A DNA stretch of 64,000 bases, taken from NCBI RefSeq assembly GCF_002150785.1, contig NZ_MTAZ01000004.1:62001-126000 (forward strand), given 5' to 3'. Positions 7,867-17,614 of the stretch are shown piece by piece. The notes beneath the pieces were generated by a model. It saw only the letters and a list, made by a program, of their open reading frames with translations. It was not told where the DNA came from and ran no database searches. The first letter of the stretch is position 1. Each line of letters opens with the position of its first letter. The translations under genes were made by a program, and so were the position numbers. This DNA is from Arenibacter amylolyticus. GTDB taxonomy: Bacteria > Bacteroidota > Bacteroidia > Flavobacteriales > Flavobacteriaceae.

Positions 7867-8646
7867 ATGGAAAATAAGGATCAGATAAAATATAAGGCAG
7901 AAAAACCGGACTTAGGGACGGTTATAGAAATCCGTGATCTTCGCAAGCGATTTGGCGATAACCATGTTTTAAACGGGTTTAACCTAACTTTAAAGAAAGG
8001 AAGTAATTTGGTGATTATGGGGAAATCCGGTTCTGGGAAATCCGTAATGATCAAATGTATTGTTGGGCTGGTAGCGCCAGATAGTGGTACCGTAAAAATA
8101 CTGGGAAAGGAGATAAACAATTTAGATAGGGAGGCAATGGATGAATTGCGGTTAGATATAGGGTTTCTTTTTCAGGGAAGTGCGCTTTACGATTCCATGA
8201 CGGTCCGTGAAAATCTGGAATTTCCGATGCGTAGGCACAAAAAAAAGTTGGGTATTAACAAGAATACCGAACCCTTAGTGCTAGAAGCTTTGGAAAATGT
8301 GGGATTGGCTCATGCTATAGACCTTATGCCTTCCGAACTTTCTGGAGGTATGAAAAGAAGGGTAGCCTTGGCACGAAGCCTGATTTTGAAACCTAAGGTA
8401 ATTCTCTATGATGAACCTACTAGTGGCCTAGATCCCATTACCTCTAAAGAGATTATAGAATTAATGCACCGCATTCAAAAGATCTACGGCACAGCATCCC
8501 TCATTATTACCCATGATGTGGATTGTGCTCGAGTGATATCGGACCGAATCATCCTTTTGGTAGATGGCATAAATTATGCCGAGGGGACCTATGCCGAGCT
8601 ATCCAAATCTACCGATCCAAAAGTAGCGGCATTTTTTAAAAAATAA
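7867..8646 (+). CDS. mlaF: MlaF-type ABC ATPase for lipid transport
   Basis: A 259-residue ABC ATPase counted from the ATG at 7867; an upstream in-frame start at 7834 would overlap mlaE and adds residues not typical of the family. Walker A GKSGSGKS is at 52-59, the signature LSGGMKRRVALARSL follows near 157, and Walker B with the catalytic Glu is VILYDEPTSGLDP, with the H-loop in LIITHD. The M in LSGGM is a hallmark of the MlaF/Ttg2A group. It powers the MlaE permease from the cytoplasmic side. The stop is 4 bases before the MCE gene. Confidence 0.9.
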   Translation: MENKDQIKYKAEKPDLGTVIEIRDLRKRFGDNHVLNGFNLTLKKGSNLVIMGKSGSGKSVMIKCIVGLVAPDSGTVKILGKEINNLDREAMDELRLDIGFLFQGSALYDSMTVRENLEFPMRRHKKKLGINKNTEPLVLEALENVGLAHAIDLMPSELSGGMKRRVALARSLILKPKVILYDEPTSGLDPITSKEIIELMHRIQKIYGTASLIITHDVDCARVISDRIILLVDGINYAEGTYAELSKSTDPKVAAFFKK

Positions 8647-8650
8647 GCTT

Positions 8651-9640
8651 ATGGCAAAAACAAAATTGGAGAATTTAAAACTCGGGATATTTGTGGTTGT
8701 TGGCACCGTATTGTTGGTTATAGCTGCCTATTTAATTGGTAACAAGCAGAATATGTTTGGGAAAACAATTCCTATTAGCGCGATCTTTAAAAATGCAAAC
8801 GGAATTCAGCTTGGGAACAATGTCCGTTTCTCCGGTATCAATGTGGGAACCGTAAAAAGGATAGAGATGATAAACGATACGGTTATTCGTATCCACATGA
8901 TTATTGAGGAAAAAATGCAGCGGCATATAAGGAAAGACGCTGTGGCCTCCATTGGTTCCGATGGACTGGTGGGGAGTATGCTTATCAATATTGTACCTGG
9001 GGAAGGAACGGCTACCCATATTGGACCAGGGGACGAGTTAAAATCTTTAAGTAAGGTGGCCACTCAGGATATGCTTAATACCCTTAGCCTCACCAATATA
9101 AATGCTGCTTTACTTACGGAAGACCTACTTAAGGTATCCCAATCCTTAACCCAAGGAAAAGGCACATTTGGAAGGCTGTTGAATGATACCCTTATGGCCC
9201 AAGAACTACACCAGACTATCACCAATTTAAAACACGCCAGTAGTCAGGCCAGTAGTATGATAGCGGAAATGACCGCACTTGTAAAGCAGGTGGATATGGA
9301 GAAAAGTGCTGCCGGGGTTCTCCTAAAAGATTCTATTTCCGGGGAAAAGATGCTGAGTATAATCGCACACCTAGAAAACTCCAGTTTTGAGATTCAAAAG
9401 ATGTCCGAAAACTTACATTCGGTAATCGGGGAATTCAAGGAAGGGAAGGGCACCCTAAATTATTTGGCTACGGATACTACCTTGGTTCGTCAGTTAGAAA
9501 CTACCATGGAGAACGTTACCCAAGGGGTGCAAAATTTTAATGAAGTTACCGAAGCCCTAAAACACAATTTCTTAACCAGAAGGTATTTTAGAAAGTTGGA
9601 AAGAGAACAGAAAAAGGAGGACAAGAAAGCAGTGGACTAA
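8651..9640 (+). CDS. mlaD: MCE (MlaD-like) lipid-binding protein
   Basis: A 329-residue protein with one N-terminal TM helix (about 12-30, GIFVVVGTVLLVIAAYLIG), an MCE domain at about 38-115 (ISAIFKNANGIQLGNNVRFSGINVG) and a long C-terminal helical region to residue 300, ending in a very charged tail. MCE domains form hexameric rings that pass hydrophobic lipids through a central pore; the helical extension may build a needle or reach across the periplasm. It is the last gene of the mlaE-mlaF-mlaD operon. The C-terminal region contains weak internal repeats of the TQGKGTFGRLL / KEGKGTLNYLA type, known in longer MCE proteins. Confidence 0.88.
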   Translation: MAKTKLENLKLGIFVVVGTVLLVIAAYLIGNKQNMFGKTIPISAIFKNANGIQLGNNVRFSGINVGTVKRIEMINDTVIRIHMIIEEKMQRHIRKDAVASIGSDGLVGSMLINIVPGEGTATHIGPGDELKSLSKVATQDMLNTLSLTNINAALLTEDLLKVSQSLTQGKGTFGRLLNDTLMAQELHQTITNLKHASSQASSMIAEMTALVKQVDMEKSAAGVLLKDSISGEKMLSIIAHLENSSFEIQKMSENLHSVIGEFKEGKGTLNYLATDTTLVRQLETTMENVTQGVQNFNEVTEALKHNFLTRRYFRKLEREQKKEDKKAVD

Positions 9641-9660
9641 GTGTAATACACTGCTTTCTT
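9623..9660. terminator. Inverted repeat between convergent mlaD and efflux permease genes
   Basis: A 12-base-pair stem (9623-9634 with 9649-9660) spans the mlaD stop codon and lies between convergent genes. Neither side has a good T-run, so it is at best a weak bidirectional terminator. Confidence 0.35.
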
Positions 9661-9682
9661 GGCTAATTTACCCCTTATTTTC

Positions 9683-10843
9683 TTATTCTATTTCCCGCTT
9701 CTTCCAACCAATTTTAGTCTGTAAGGCAAGTACAATGGCCACAAAACAGACCAAAGCAATCATTACAAGCCATTTTATTTCTGGGAGTATCGCCTCTATG
9801 CCACCACCATAGACCGCTACCTTCCTAAATCCGCTTAAGAACTGCGTTAGGGGTATGTATTGGGCAATATGCGCTATGGCATCGGGCATCGCCATAGTAG
9901 GCCACGTAAATCCGCTTAAAATAAAAGCGGGAGTAGATATTACCATTAATAGCTCGGTGGCCTTTAGCTGATTGGGGATTAGTACGGAAAACAACATCCC
10001 TATCATCATGGAGGCAAGGCTTAGCAGGGCTACTAATACAAACATAGCGGGATTGTAAACAGCTACGTCAATATTAAAGAAGGGGATAAACCTACTTACA
10101 ATAAGCCACATCAGGGGAATAAATAATAGGAAGGGTGCCGACTTTAATGCTATGTGATATAGGGAGTTACGACTTACGCCTTTGAGTTTGGAAAAATATC
10201 CATCCTCAAAATCCCGAGCAAAAACCAACGCCATGGCCAGAAATATAACCTGCTGCATAATACCTCCCAATAATCCAGGGAGCATAAAAGTCACATAATT
10301 GCCCGTAGAATTATACAATTTATTAAAATTGATCTTAAATGGCTCGTAGGACTTAGCAGCTATATCCGGGGCAAGGCCCTGCTTTTGAAGTCCTGCTATT
10401 TCAATTCCCGCATTGAGGGTCAACAGCACGGATTGGATATTTACACTGGCGGTATTGGCCGTTAAAATATTCCCCATATTAAGGTCTACCCTAATTTCTG
10501 GATATCGTTTTTGTAAGAGGTCTGCCTCAAAATTGGAAGGGATGGTGATCACGGCCACATAGCCTTTAGCAGGCATTTCCTGGGCAATATCTCCCGCCAA
10601 GGGCCGTACATCACTGACCCATAAGGCTTCGTTATCACCAAAAGCATCGATTACCTTATCTGAAGCAGGACTGTTGTCCTGATCTATAATCACAATGGGG
10701 AGGTCCAGTACCTTTGCTTGCTGATAAACAAAACCAAACATAATTCCATATAGAATGGGTGCACCAAAAAATATGGCGATGAGCACGTCGTTAGAAAATA
10801 TGCGACGGAACTCCTCTTTTACCAAATGGATAAATTGCTTCAT
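9683..10843 (-). CDS. ABC-2 type transporter permease
   Basis: A 386-residue permease of the ABC-2 (YhhJ/YbhR-like) type: TM1 at about 22-42, a periplasmic domain to about residue 180 with VIIDQDNSPAS, then five TM segments in the C-terminal half including the LSGFTWP.MAMP motif typical of drug and polysaccharide exporters. Such proteins export drugs, fatty acyl or unknown compounds across the inner membrane with a cytosolic ATPase. The operon (regulator, TolC, HlyD-like, permease) contains no ATPase gene, which is odd, since related four-gene systems include one. It begins 8 bases after the HlyD-like gene. Confidence 0.82.
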   Translation of the reverse strand: MKQFIHLVKEEFRRIFSNDVLIAIFFGAPILYGIMFGFVYQQAKVLDLPIVIIDQDNSPASDKVIDAFGDNEALWVSDVRPLAGDIAQEMPAKGYVAVITIPSNFEADLLQKRYPEIRVDLNMGNILTANTASVNIQSVLLTLNAGIEIAGLQKQGLAPDIAAKSYEPFKINFNKLYNSTGNYVTFMLPGLLGGIMQQVIFLAMALVFARDFEDGYFSKLKGVSRNSLYHIALKSAPFLLFIPLMWLIVSRFIPFFNIDVAVYNPAMFVLVALLSLASMMIGMLFSVLIPNQLKATELLMVISTPAFILSGFTWPTMAMPDAIAHIAQYIPLTQFLSGFRKVAVYGGGIEAILPEIKWLVMIALVCFVAIVLALQTKIGWKKREIE

Positions 10844-10851
10844 GCTTAGTT

Positions 10852-11805
10852 TTATTTAAGAAGTACAGTAGCGTTAATTAGGAACCGTTGCCCTTCCGCG
10901 TTTTGTTCCGGCACCAATTTTAGTTCGTAAATAGCCTCGTCCAACTTGTATAAGGGAGAGGTGCTGGTAATATCCGCATACCTCGGTAACTGCTTAATAG
11001 CAACAATTTTAGAAGTACTCTCTTCCTTGGTATAGGGATTTAATACGGTAAGGGATTGCCCAATCTTGTAATCATAAATCTTAGATTCACTAACCGTAAA
11101 TCTAAAATAGACCGTATTGGTCTGGTACCCATTAAAAAGGGTATAACCCGGACTGGCCAATTCTCCTGGTTTTAGGGTAATGGTCTCTATGGACATATCC
11201 GTAGGTGCAATGATGTATCGCTCGTCTTCGGCAATTAACACCTCTTTTTTGGCACCTTGGGCCCTTTCTAACTGTCCCTTTGCCTGTGCCAAGAGTTCTT
11301 CCCTGGTCCCTACGGTAACTTCGGCTTGTTTGGCTTCCAAGGCATGAAACTGGGCCTTGGCCATAGCTACCTTCATTTGTGTTTCCTCAAAGGTTTGGGT
11401 GGGGACCAAAGAGTCCTTGTACATGGCAGTTATCCGTTTTAGGGATTCTTCCGCAAATTGTAATTGTGCCTTACTGGCTTCTACCTGACTCGCTATTTGT
11501 TGCAACTGCTCTTTGGTGGCCCCATTATAGGCCATGTTCAATTGTCCTTGGGCAGCAAGAACAGCCCCCTCGGCCTGAAATAGTTTTGCGTCTATTTCGG
11601 GAACATCTATCAAGGCCAGGGTATCTCCCTGTTTTACTTTCTGTCCTTCAGTAACGTATACCTCGGCTATTCTACCGGCTAGTTTACTGCTAATAGCGAG
11701 GGTTTCAAACTTTACTTTTCCCCTTAGATCGGTAATTTCCTTATCGCGGTTACAACCGATTAAAAACAAGGTGGCGAAGCTTCCTATTATTATTGATTTA
11801 TACAT
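10852..11805 (-). CDS. HlyD/EmrA-family membrane fusion lipoprotein
   Basis: A 317-residue periplasmic adaptor. The N-terminus is a lipoprotein signal with lipobox LIGC (Cys18). A split biotinyl-lipoyl domain is seen at about 38-72 (GRIAEVYVTEGQKVKQGDTLALID) and again near 196-225 (IIAPTDMSIETITLKPGELAS), flanking a long alpha-helical hairpin of about 110 residues rich in A, Q and E. It would bridge the inner-membrane permease and the TolC-like channel. It sits between them in the operon, 23 bases after the TolC gene. Confidence 0.85.
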   Translation of the reverse strand: MYKSIIIGSFATLFLIGCNRDKEITDLRGKVKFETLAISSKLAGRIAEVYVTEGQKVKQGDTLALIDVPEIDAKLFQAEGAVLAAQGQLNMAYNGATKEQLQQIASQVEASKAQLQFAEESLKRITAMYKDSLVPTQTFEETQMKVAMAKAQFHALEAKQAEVTVGTREELLAQAKGQLERAQGAKKEVLIAEDERYIIAPTDMSIETITLKPGELASPGYTLFNGYQTNTVYFRFTVSESKIYDYKIGQSLTVLNPYTKEESTSKIVAIKQLPRYADITSTSPLYKLDEAIYELKLVPEQNAEGQRFLINATVLLK

Positions 11806-11828
11806 GATTTCTTTATTTGATAGTGAGA

Positions 11829-13202
11829 TTAAAAACTAAGCTGTCCCTTGGCGTACAATAATTCTATAGCTGCCTTGCGCTGGTCGTAGTACGATTTCTG
11901 TAGTTGAAACTTTGATTGTTCAAGCTCGGTAAGGGCGTCCAATACCTCATTAACGGTGGTAAGTCCGTTTTTATACTGCTTGTTCGTCAGTTCGTAGTTA
12001 GATTCGGCTAAGTCTACCTCCAATTGCGTCATAAGGCTGGTCTCCTCAGCAGATTCCAACGATAATTGAGCCATGGTAATGCTTAAGGCTATCAATTCCT
12101 CGGTTTCCTTGATCTGTTCCCTATATTTTTCTCCCTCGATCTTGGATTGGTCACTTTTCAATTTTGACACAAAACCATCAAAAATATTCCATTTTACCCC
12201 TAGGCCCACATACCATTTTGGTTCCAAAAGGGAGAGGTCGTCCTCAATAAATTCGTAGTGTCCCTTAAGGGCTACTTTAGGAATAAAATTATTTCTTTCC
12301 ATTTTGGATTTATAAGAAGTGGCCTTCTCTGCTTCTTTTAAAGCATTGATCTCATTGCGCTCTTTATTTTCCAGGGTTTCACTGATAGGAAAAGGCAATA
12401 GGTTGGGGCGCAGCGAATTCAAAAATTCAGGGTCGGCTCCCGTGTATTGTTCTAAGACCGATCTCACCAATCTCTGTTGATTTTTGGCTTCCACCTGTTT
12501 GGTGGCCAATTTTTGCTTGGCCAGATTTAATTTCTGACGGTCTATAGGAGTAGCTAGCCCATTTTTGATGGCAGCAGCTACAAACTTCTCCTGTTTTTCT
12601 AAATATTGGGACATACTTTTTAGCACCTCTTCCGATTTTATGGCCAGGCCTAATTTATCATAGAGGTCTATAGTTTTTAATACCACTTTGTCCGACTCAA
12701 TTTTATTAGCGATTTCCAGGGAGTTGTGTTTGTGCTTGCTGGCCTTGATGGCATTGCTTACCTGAAATCCGCTAAAAAGCACCCAATCTACATCTACGGA
12801 CGATTTTAGGATGTTTTTTTTCTGTAGTGGCGGTATATCGCTCAGTGGAATTCCTGGAGGAAAGGGATCGTTAAAAGGTACGCCAATGGCCTCCTTAATC
12901 AGCAATTTTTGAGTGCCAATCAAGAGGTTTTCCATATCGTCATTAAAGGTGATGTCATCGTTTAGACGGGTATAACTTCCGTTTAAATGTACTTTGGGAA
13001 GGAAGGTATTCCGTGCTTTCTGGGTTTCCTTGCGTACCTGCTCCATTTCCAAACTGTTAATCTTAATGGAACTGTTCTTGGCTTTGGCCTCCTTGATCAA
13101 TAACAGCAGGTCATCGCCGAGTTCTTGGGCATGTAGTCCATTTCCTATGTTCAGGAAAAATAGCACTACTAGGCCCCATAAATGGTTCGCCTTGTTCATC
13201 AT
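11829..13202 (-). CDS. TolC-family outer membrane efflux protein
   Basis: A 457-residue outer membrane factor counted from the ATG at 13202 (MMNKANHLWG); ten extra codons are possible upstream but precede a run of A/T and add FFIFFNP. A signal peptide ends near GLHAQ. Two repeated OEP halves are seen, each with long helices and a beta pair (VHLNGSYTRLNDD and VALKGHYEFIEDD), and the late NEVLDALTELEQSK motif typical of TolC proteins. It gives the efflux pump its exit duct. A consensus -7 element lies 28 bases upstream, so it can be transcribed separately from the Crp-type gene. Confidence 0.88.
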   Translation of the reverse strand: MMNKANHLWGLVVLFFLNIGNGLHAQELGDDLLLLIKEAKAKNSSIKINSLEMEQVRKETQKARNTFLPKVHLNGSYTRLNDDITFNDDMENLLIGTQKLLIKEAIGVPFNDPFPPGIPLSDIPPLQKKNILKSSVDVDWVLFSGFQVSNAIKASKHKHNSLEIANKIESDKVVLKTIDLYDKLGLAIKSEEVLKSMSQYLEKQEKFVAAAIKNGLATPIDRQKLNLAKQKLATKQVEAKNQQRLVRSVLEQYTGADPEFLNSLRPNLLPFPISETLENKERNEINALKEAEKATSYKSKMERNNFIPKVALKGHYEFIEDDLSLLEPKWYVGLGVKWNIFDGFVSKLKSDQSKIEGEKYREQIKETEELIALSITMAQLSLESAEETSLMTQLEVDLAESNYELTNKQYKNGLTTVNEVLDALTELEQSKFQLQKSYYDQRKAAIELLYAKGQLSF

Positions 13203-13229
13203 TTTGAGTGGATTAAAAAAAATAAAAAA

Positions 13230-13237
13230 CAAAATTA
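13230..13237 (-). promoter_or_regulatory. -7 promoter element of the efflux operon
   Basis: On the minus strand TAATTTTG matches TAnnTTTG exactly, 28 bases before the TolC-family start codon at 13202. No clear -33 TTG at the normal distance. It suggests the efflux genes have their own promoter downstream of the regulator. Confidence 0.4.
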
Positions 13238-13331
13238 CCTATCCGATATAAGGTTTCCTTTGATATAAATCAAAAAACGAATTACGGGATACCAGGCCTT
13301 TGCAATAAATTAATAGCCACCCAAAGTAGAC

Positions 13332-13895
13332 CTAATCCTTTGCCCGGATTCGGCTGAGGGTCTCTTGGGTAATACCCAGATAGGAGGCAATATGTCCCAA
13401 AGGGACCCTATGGTATAGGTTGGGATATTCATTAATCATGAATAGGTACCGCTCCTTAGCCGTCTGGAATTGAATGGCATTTAGTTTTCCCATAATATCG
13501 CCCATCAATTTAATCATCAATTTTCTTCCAAAACGCTCCATTAGCGGGAATTTTTGAAACAATCGCTCTAAATCCTCCCTAGAAATGGAGTGAATAACGC
13601 TGTCTTCCAAAAGTTCCAAGTGGTAGGTGCTCTGCTTTTGATGGAAAAAACTTTCCATACTGGTTAAAAAATTCCCCTCGTTAAAGAACCAAGCGGTGAT
13701 ATCCTTCCCTTCTGCATTGTAGTAGTAACTGCGAGCCACTCCCTTTTCCATAAAATAAAGCGTATTGCATACTACCCCTGCCTTGGCTAGGGTCGTGTTT
13801 TTTTTCAAGAGGTTCTCCTTAAAACTAGACAGGATTTGGTCTAGGTCTTCCTCCGGGAAAGCTACCACGGAAAGTAAATGGTCTCTTAGTTTCAT
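13332..13895 (-). CDS. Crp/Fnr-family transcriptional regulator
   Basis: A 187-residue protein with a cyclic-nucleotide-binding beta-barrel (about 25-120, including GVARSYYYNAEGKDITAWF) and a C-terminal winged helix-turn-helix whose recognition segment is LGHIASYLGITQETLSRIR. The pattern is the common Bacteroidetes Crp-like group, which lacks the cysteine cluster of Fnr and the cAMP-contacting residues of Crp, so the ligand is unknown. It lies 129 bases upstream of the efflux genes on the same strand, and probably controls them. The rest of the N-terminus is intact. Confidence 0.85.
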   Translation of the reverse strand: MKLRDHLLSVVAFPEEDLDQILSSFKENLLKKNTTLAKAGVVCNTLYFMEKGVARSYYYNAEGKDITAWFFNEGNFLTSMESFFHQKQSTYHLELLEDSVIHSISREDLERLFQKFPLMERFGRKLMIKLMGDIMGKLNAIQFQTAKERYLFMINEYPNLYHRVPLGHIASYLGITQETLSRIRAKD

Positions 13896-14027
13896 TCAGC
13901 GTCTTTAAGCTAGGAATGTAATAAATAATTTTAAAAATTAGGAAGGTATTGGCTAGTAAATATAGGGGTTTTTCCGCCTAAAAGGGATAAGCTGATATAT
14001 CTCATATTTATAGAATAGTCGGCAGCA

Positions 14028-14035
14028 TACTTTTG
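14028..14035 (+). promoter_or_regulatory. -7 promoter element of pta-ackA
   Basis: TACTTTTG matches TAnnTTTG exactly. It is 85 bases upstream of the pta ATG, leaving a leader of roughly 75-80 bases. No -33 TTG was obvious. Confidence 0.42.
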
Positions 14036-14119
14036 TCAAGTGAATCTATGAACTAGGACATAGGAGATGCTTGGGAAGCCTGCAATATTCTATATCCGTA
14101 TTGAATTAACGAGGATAGT

Positions 14120-16213
14120 ATGAGTAAAGCCGTTTACATTGCCACCACCGGACCAGACAGTGGAAAATCTATTGTTTCCCTTGGGCTAATGCAGCAGTTA
14201 TTGGGGAAAACCGCGAAGGTGGGATATTTTAGACCGATTATAGATGATTATAAATTGGGAGGGATAGACAATCATATCAACACCATGATTAGTCACTTCG
14301 ATTTAAAATTGAGCTTTCAGGAATCCTATGCCTATACCCGGAGCCAAGTAATCCTTAAAAAAAACCAGGGGAGAGAAGAAGAAATTATAAGCACCATCAT
14401 TTCCAAATACAAGGCGATGGAGGAGCAGTGCGATTTTGTGTTGGTAGAGGGGACCAGCTTTTCTGGGGAAGGAGCTCTAATTGAGTGGGACATCAATGTG
14501 CTTATCGCAAAAAACCTGGGTATCCCCGCCATTATCATTAGTAGTGGTGTGGGGAAAACCCTAGAAGAGTTTGTGGGCAATATGCAAATGGCCTACGATT
14601 CTTTTAAGGATAAAGGGGTAGAAGTACTCTCCATTATTGCCAATAAAGTGCAGCAAGAGAATGTAGAGCTAGCTATTAACGGGTTAAAAAAGGATTTGCC
14701 GTCCCATGTCCTTATCCATGCCATTCCCCTAAACCCTGTGTTGGCCAACCCTTCCATCAAGGAAATTGTGGAAACCTTGGATGGGAAGGTGTTATTTGGT
14801 GGCAATTTCATCAACAATCAGGCAGGGGCCTTTAGTGTGGGTGCCATGCAACTGCGCAACTACCTAACTTTCTTAAAGGAAGATAGCTTGGTGATTACGC
14901 CAGGGGACAGGGCCGATATTATTTTAGGCGCCTTACAGGCCCATGAGTCGGCCAACTACCCCTCCATTTCTGGGATTGTACTTACCGGCGGCGTTATCCC
15001 CGAAGATTCCATTATTAAACTAATTGAAGGCCTTTCGGATGTGGTTCCCATCATCTCCGTAAAGGGCGGAACCTTTGCTATCACCAATAAGATAGGGGCC
15101 ATAAAATCGCAGATTTATGCAGAAAACAAACAGAAAATAACCACTTCTATCCTCGATTTTGAAAAATATGTGGATGTGGAGATGCTAACAGACCGTTTAA
15201 TCACTTTTCAGGCAGAGGGAATCACTCCTAGAATGTTCCAACATCAGCTATTAAAAAAAGCACAAGGCCATAAAAAACATATTGTTTTACCCGAAGGTAC
15301 CGATGAACGAATCCTAAGGGCGGCCGTTAAAATATTGGCATCCAAAGCGGCCAAGATCACCCTGCTGGGGAATCCAGAGCAGATCCTGGATAAGATATCC
15401 AAATTGGATATAGACCTGGATGTAGAGCAATTGGAGATTGTAGAACCAAAAACCTCTCCTATGTTCCAGGAGTATGCAGCCACCTTGCACGAGTTGCGAA
15501 AGCATAAAAATGTAAACCTTGCCATGGCGCGAGACCTGATGGAAGATGTATCCTATTTTGGTACCATGATGGTCCATAAAGGCCATGCAGATGGCATGGT
15601 ATCCGGGGCAGCCCATACCACCCAACACACCATTTTACCAGCCCTGCAGTTTATTAAGACCGCTCCTGGGGTTTCTGTGGTTTCCTCCGTGTTCTTTATG
15701 TGTTTGGAAGATAGGGTAAGCATTTTTGGCGACTGTGCCATTAATCCCAACCCCACTGCAGAACAGCTGGCAGAAATTGCCATCTCTTCCGCAAGCAGTA
15801 GTCAGGCTTTTGGTATAGAACCTAGGATTGCGATGCTTTCCTATTCTTCCGGTAGCTCTGGCCAAGGACAGGATGTAGATAGGGTAAGAAAGGCTACGGA
15901 ACTGGTAAAACAGCTTAGGCCAGATTTAAAGGTAGAAGGCCCCATACAGTACGATGCTGCGGTAGATATGGAAGTGGCAAAAAGTAAGTTGCCCAACTCC
16001 AAAGTGGCTGGCAGGGCCAATGTCTTCATTTTTCCCGATCTAAATACTGGAAACAACACCTATAAGGCGGTACAACGGGAAACGGGCGCCTTGGCTATTG
16101 GTCCTATGCTACAGGGACTTAATAAACCGGTGAACGACCTTAGTAGGGGGTGTACGGTAAGCGATATATACAATACGGTCCTTATAACTGCTATACAAGC
16201 CCAAGGATTATAA
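14120..16213 (+). CDS. pta: Phosphate acetyltransferase, long form
   Basis: A 697-residue enzyme that converts acetyl-CoA and phosphate to acetyl phosphate. Three parts are visible: an N-terminal P-loop-like domain (1-220, TGPDSGKS at 10-17) related to dethiobiotin synthetases, a DRTGG domain at about 220-330, and the catalytic PTA/PTB domain at about 370-690 with VLPEGTDERILRA and SYSSGSSGQG. The length is that of the long form found in E. coli, whose N-terminal half has a regulatory role. It is followed 48 bases later by acetate kinase, forming the usual acetate overflow and uptake operon. Confidence 0.95.
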   Translation: MSKAVYIATTGPDSGKSIVSLGLMQQLLGKTAKVGYFRPIIDDYKLGGIDNHINTMISHFDLKLSFQESYAYTRSQVILKKNQGREEEIISTIISKYKAMEEQCDFVLVEGTSFSGEGALIEWDINVLIAKNLGIPAIIISSGVGKTLEEFVGNMQMAYDSFKDKGVEVLSIIANKVQQENVELAINGLKKDLPSHVLIHAIPLNPVLANPSIKEIVETLDGKVLFGGNFINNQAGAFSVGAMQLRNYLTFLKEDSLVITPGDRADIILGALQAHESANYPSISGIVLTGGVIPEDSIIKLIEGLSDVVPIISVKGGTFAITNKIGAIKSQIYAENKQKITTSILDFEKYVDVEMLTDRLITFQAEGITPRMFQHQLLKKAQGHKKHIVLPEGTDERILRAAVKILASKAAKITLLGNPEQILDKISKLDIDLDVEQLEIVEPKTSPMFQEYAATLHELRKHKNVNLAMARDLMEDVSYFGTMMVHKGHADGMVSGAAHTTQHTILPALQFIKTAPGVSVVSSVFFMCLEDRVSIFGDCAINPNPTAEQLAEIAISSASSSQAFGIEPRIAMLSYSSGSSGQGQDVDRVRKATELVKQLRPDLKVEGPIQYDAAVDMEVAKSKLPNSKVAGRANVFIFPDLNTGNNTYKAVQRETGALAIGPMLQGLNKPVNDLSRGCTVSDIYNTVLITAIQAQGL

Positions 16214-16261
16214 GGGGATAGTTGGATAGAAGTCATTAAGAAACCAAAGAAATAGATGCAT

Positions 16262-17464
16262 ATGAAAATTCTGATCATTAATTGCGGAAGCTCGTCCATA
16301 AAATACCAATTAATGCACATGCCCACGGCCCAGGTGCTCTGCCAGGGGATTGTAGAGCGTATAGGATCCCAGGATGCTATCTTTATCTATAAAACGGATA
16401 AAGATGAAGTAAACAAGACCCTAGCCGTAAAAAACCATAAGGAGGGACTGGAAAAAATAGCCACTTGGTTGGTAGATCCGGAGCTAGGGGTATTAAAAAA
16501 TGCCTCCGAAATTGATGCCGTAGGACATCGAGTAGTCCACGGGGGAAATGGATTTTATAGAACCACGGTTATCAACCAAAAAGTAAAGGACAAGATCCAT
16601 GAGCTATCAACCCTAGCCCCTTTGCACAACCCCCATAATCTGGAGGGCATTGTATTGGCAGAGAAGTTTTTTAGTGAAGCCAAGCAGGTAGCGGTTTTTG
16701 ATACGGCCTTTCACCATACCATCCCTACCAAGGCCAGCAAGTATGCCATGCCCAATACGTTTTTTGAAGACCACAAAATTCAGGTGTACGGATTCCATGG
16801 GATCAGTCATAAATATGTTTCGGAAAAGGCCAATACCTACCTCCACAAAAAAGACTCAAAACTCATCAGTATCCATTTGGGGAATGGCTGCAGTATCACC
16901 GCTGTTCAAAATGGGAAGAGTATAGACCATAGTTTGGGGTTTACCCCTTCTAATGGACTTATTATGGGTACTCGCTCTGGGGATATAGACCATGCCCTAA
17001 TTTTTTATCTGGTAGACACTTTGGGTTATCAACTGGATGAGGTAAAGACCTTGCTCACCAAAAAAAGTGGCATGTTGGGACTCACCGGGCATGTAGACCT
17101 TAGGGATATACAGGCAGAAGCCGAAAAAGGAAATAAAGACTGTGTGTTGGCACTGGAGATGAATGCATACCGAATTAAAAAATATATCGGCGCCTATGCC
17201 GCAGCGATGAACGGCTTGGACGCCATCGTATTTACTGCCGGAATTGGTGAAAACTCCTCCGTATTACGGAAAATGGTTTGTAGGGATATGGAATTCCTTG
17301 GACTGGAATTGGATGCAGCGAAAAATGAAATCCGCAATGCTGAAATCAGGGAGATAAGCACCCCAACTTCCCGAGCCAAGATCTTGGTAGTGCCTACCAA
17401 TGAAGAACTGGAAATTGCCAAGGAAGCCTATAAGAAAGTCACACAATCTACGGAGGTAGAGTAG
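16262..17464 (+). CDS. ackA: Acetate kinase
   Basis: A 400-residue member of the acetate and sugar kinase/Hsp70/actin (ASKHA) fold. It moves phosphate between acetyl phosphate and ADP to make ATP. The start MKILIINCGSSSIKYQL gives the family's N-terminal N-x-G-S-S-S-x-K signature, and FHGISHKYV, HLGNGCSITA and TAGIGENSSVLR mark the later conserved blocks. I chose the ATG at 16262 rather than 16256, because it puts the family start directly at the first residue. It is translated from the pta-ackA transcript. Confidence 0.95.
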   Translation: MKILIINCGSSSIKYQLMHMPTAQVLCQGIVERIGSQDAIFIYKTDKDEVNKTLAVKNHKEGLEKIATWLVDPELGVLKNASEIDAVGHRVVHGGNGFYRTTVINQKVKDKIHELSTLAPLHNPHNLEGIVLAEKFFSEAKQVAVFDTAFHHTIPTKASKYAMPNTFFEDHKIQVYGFHGISHKYVSEKANTYLHKKDSKLISIHLGNGCSITAVQNGKSIDHSLGFTPSNGLIMGTRSGDIDHALIFYLVDTLGYQLDEVKTLLTKKSGMLGLTGHVDLRDIQAEAEKGNKDCVLALEMNAYRIKKYIGAYAAAMNGLDAIVFTAGIGENSSVLRKMVCRDMEFLGLELDAAKNEIRNAEIREISTPTSRAKILVVPTNEELEIAKEAYKKVTQSTEVE

Positions 17465-17614
17465 GGTAGATTTTTGGTTGTTACTTCATTTTCAGGATCT
17501 TGACTAATTATAAATATCACAAAAAGATTATCTTAGTCTGTGATAGGATTTCAGCAGCGGTAGGAAATCAATAGTGGATTTCATACGCCCAAGATGGGAG
17601 GATAGAAGGTGGGT

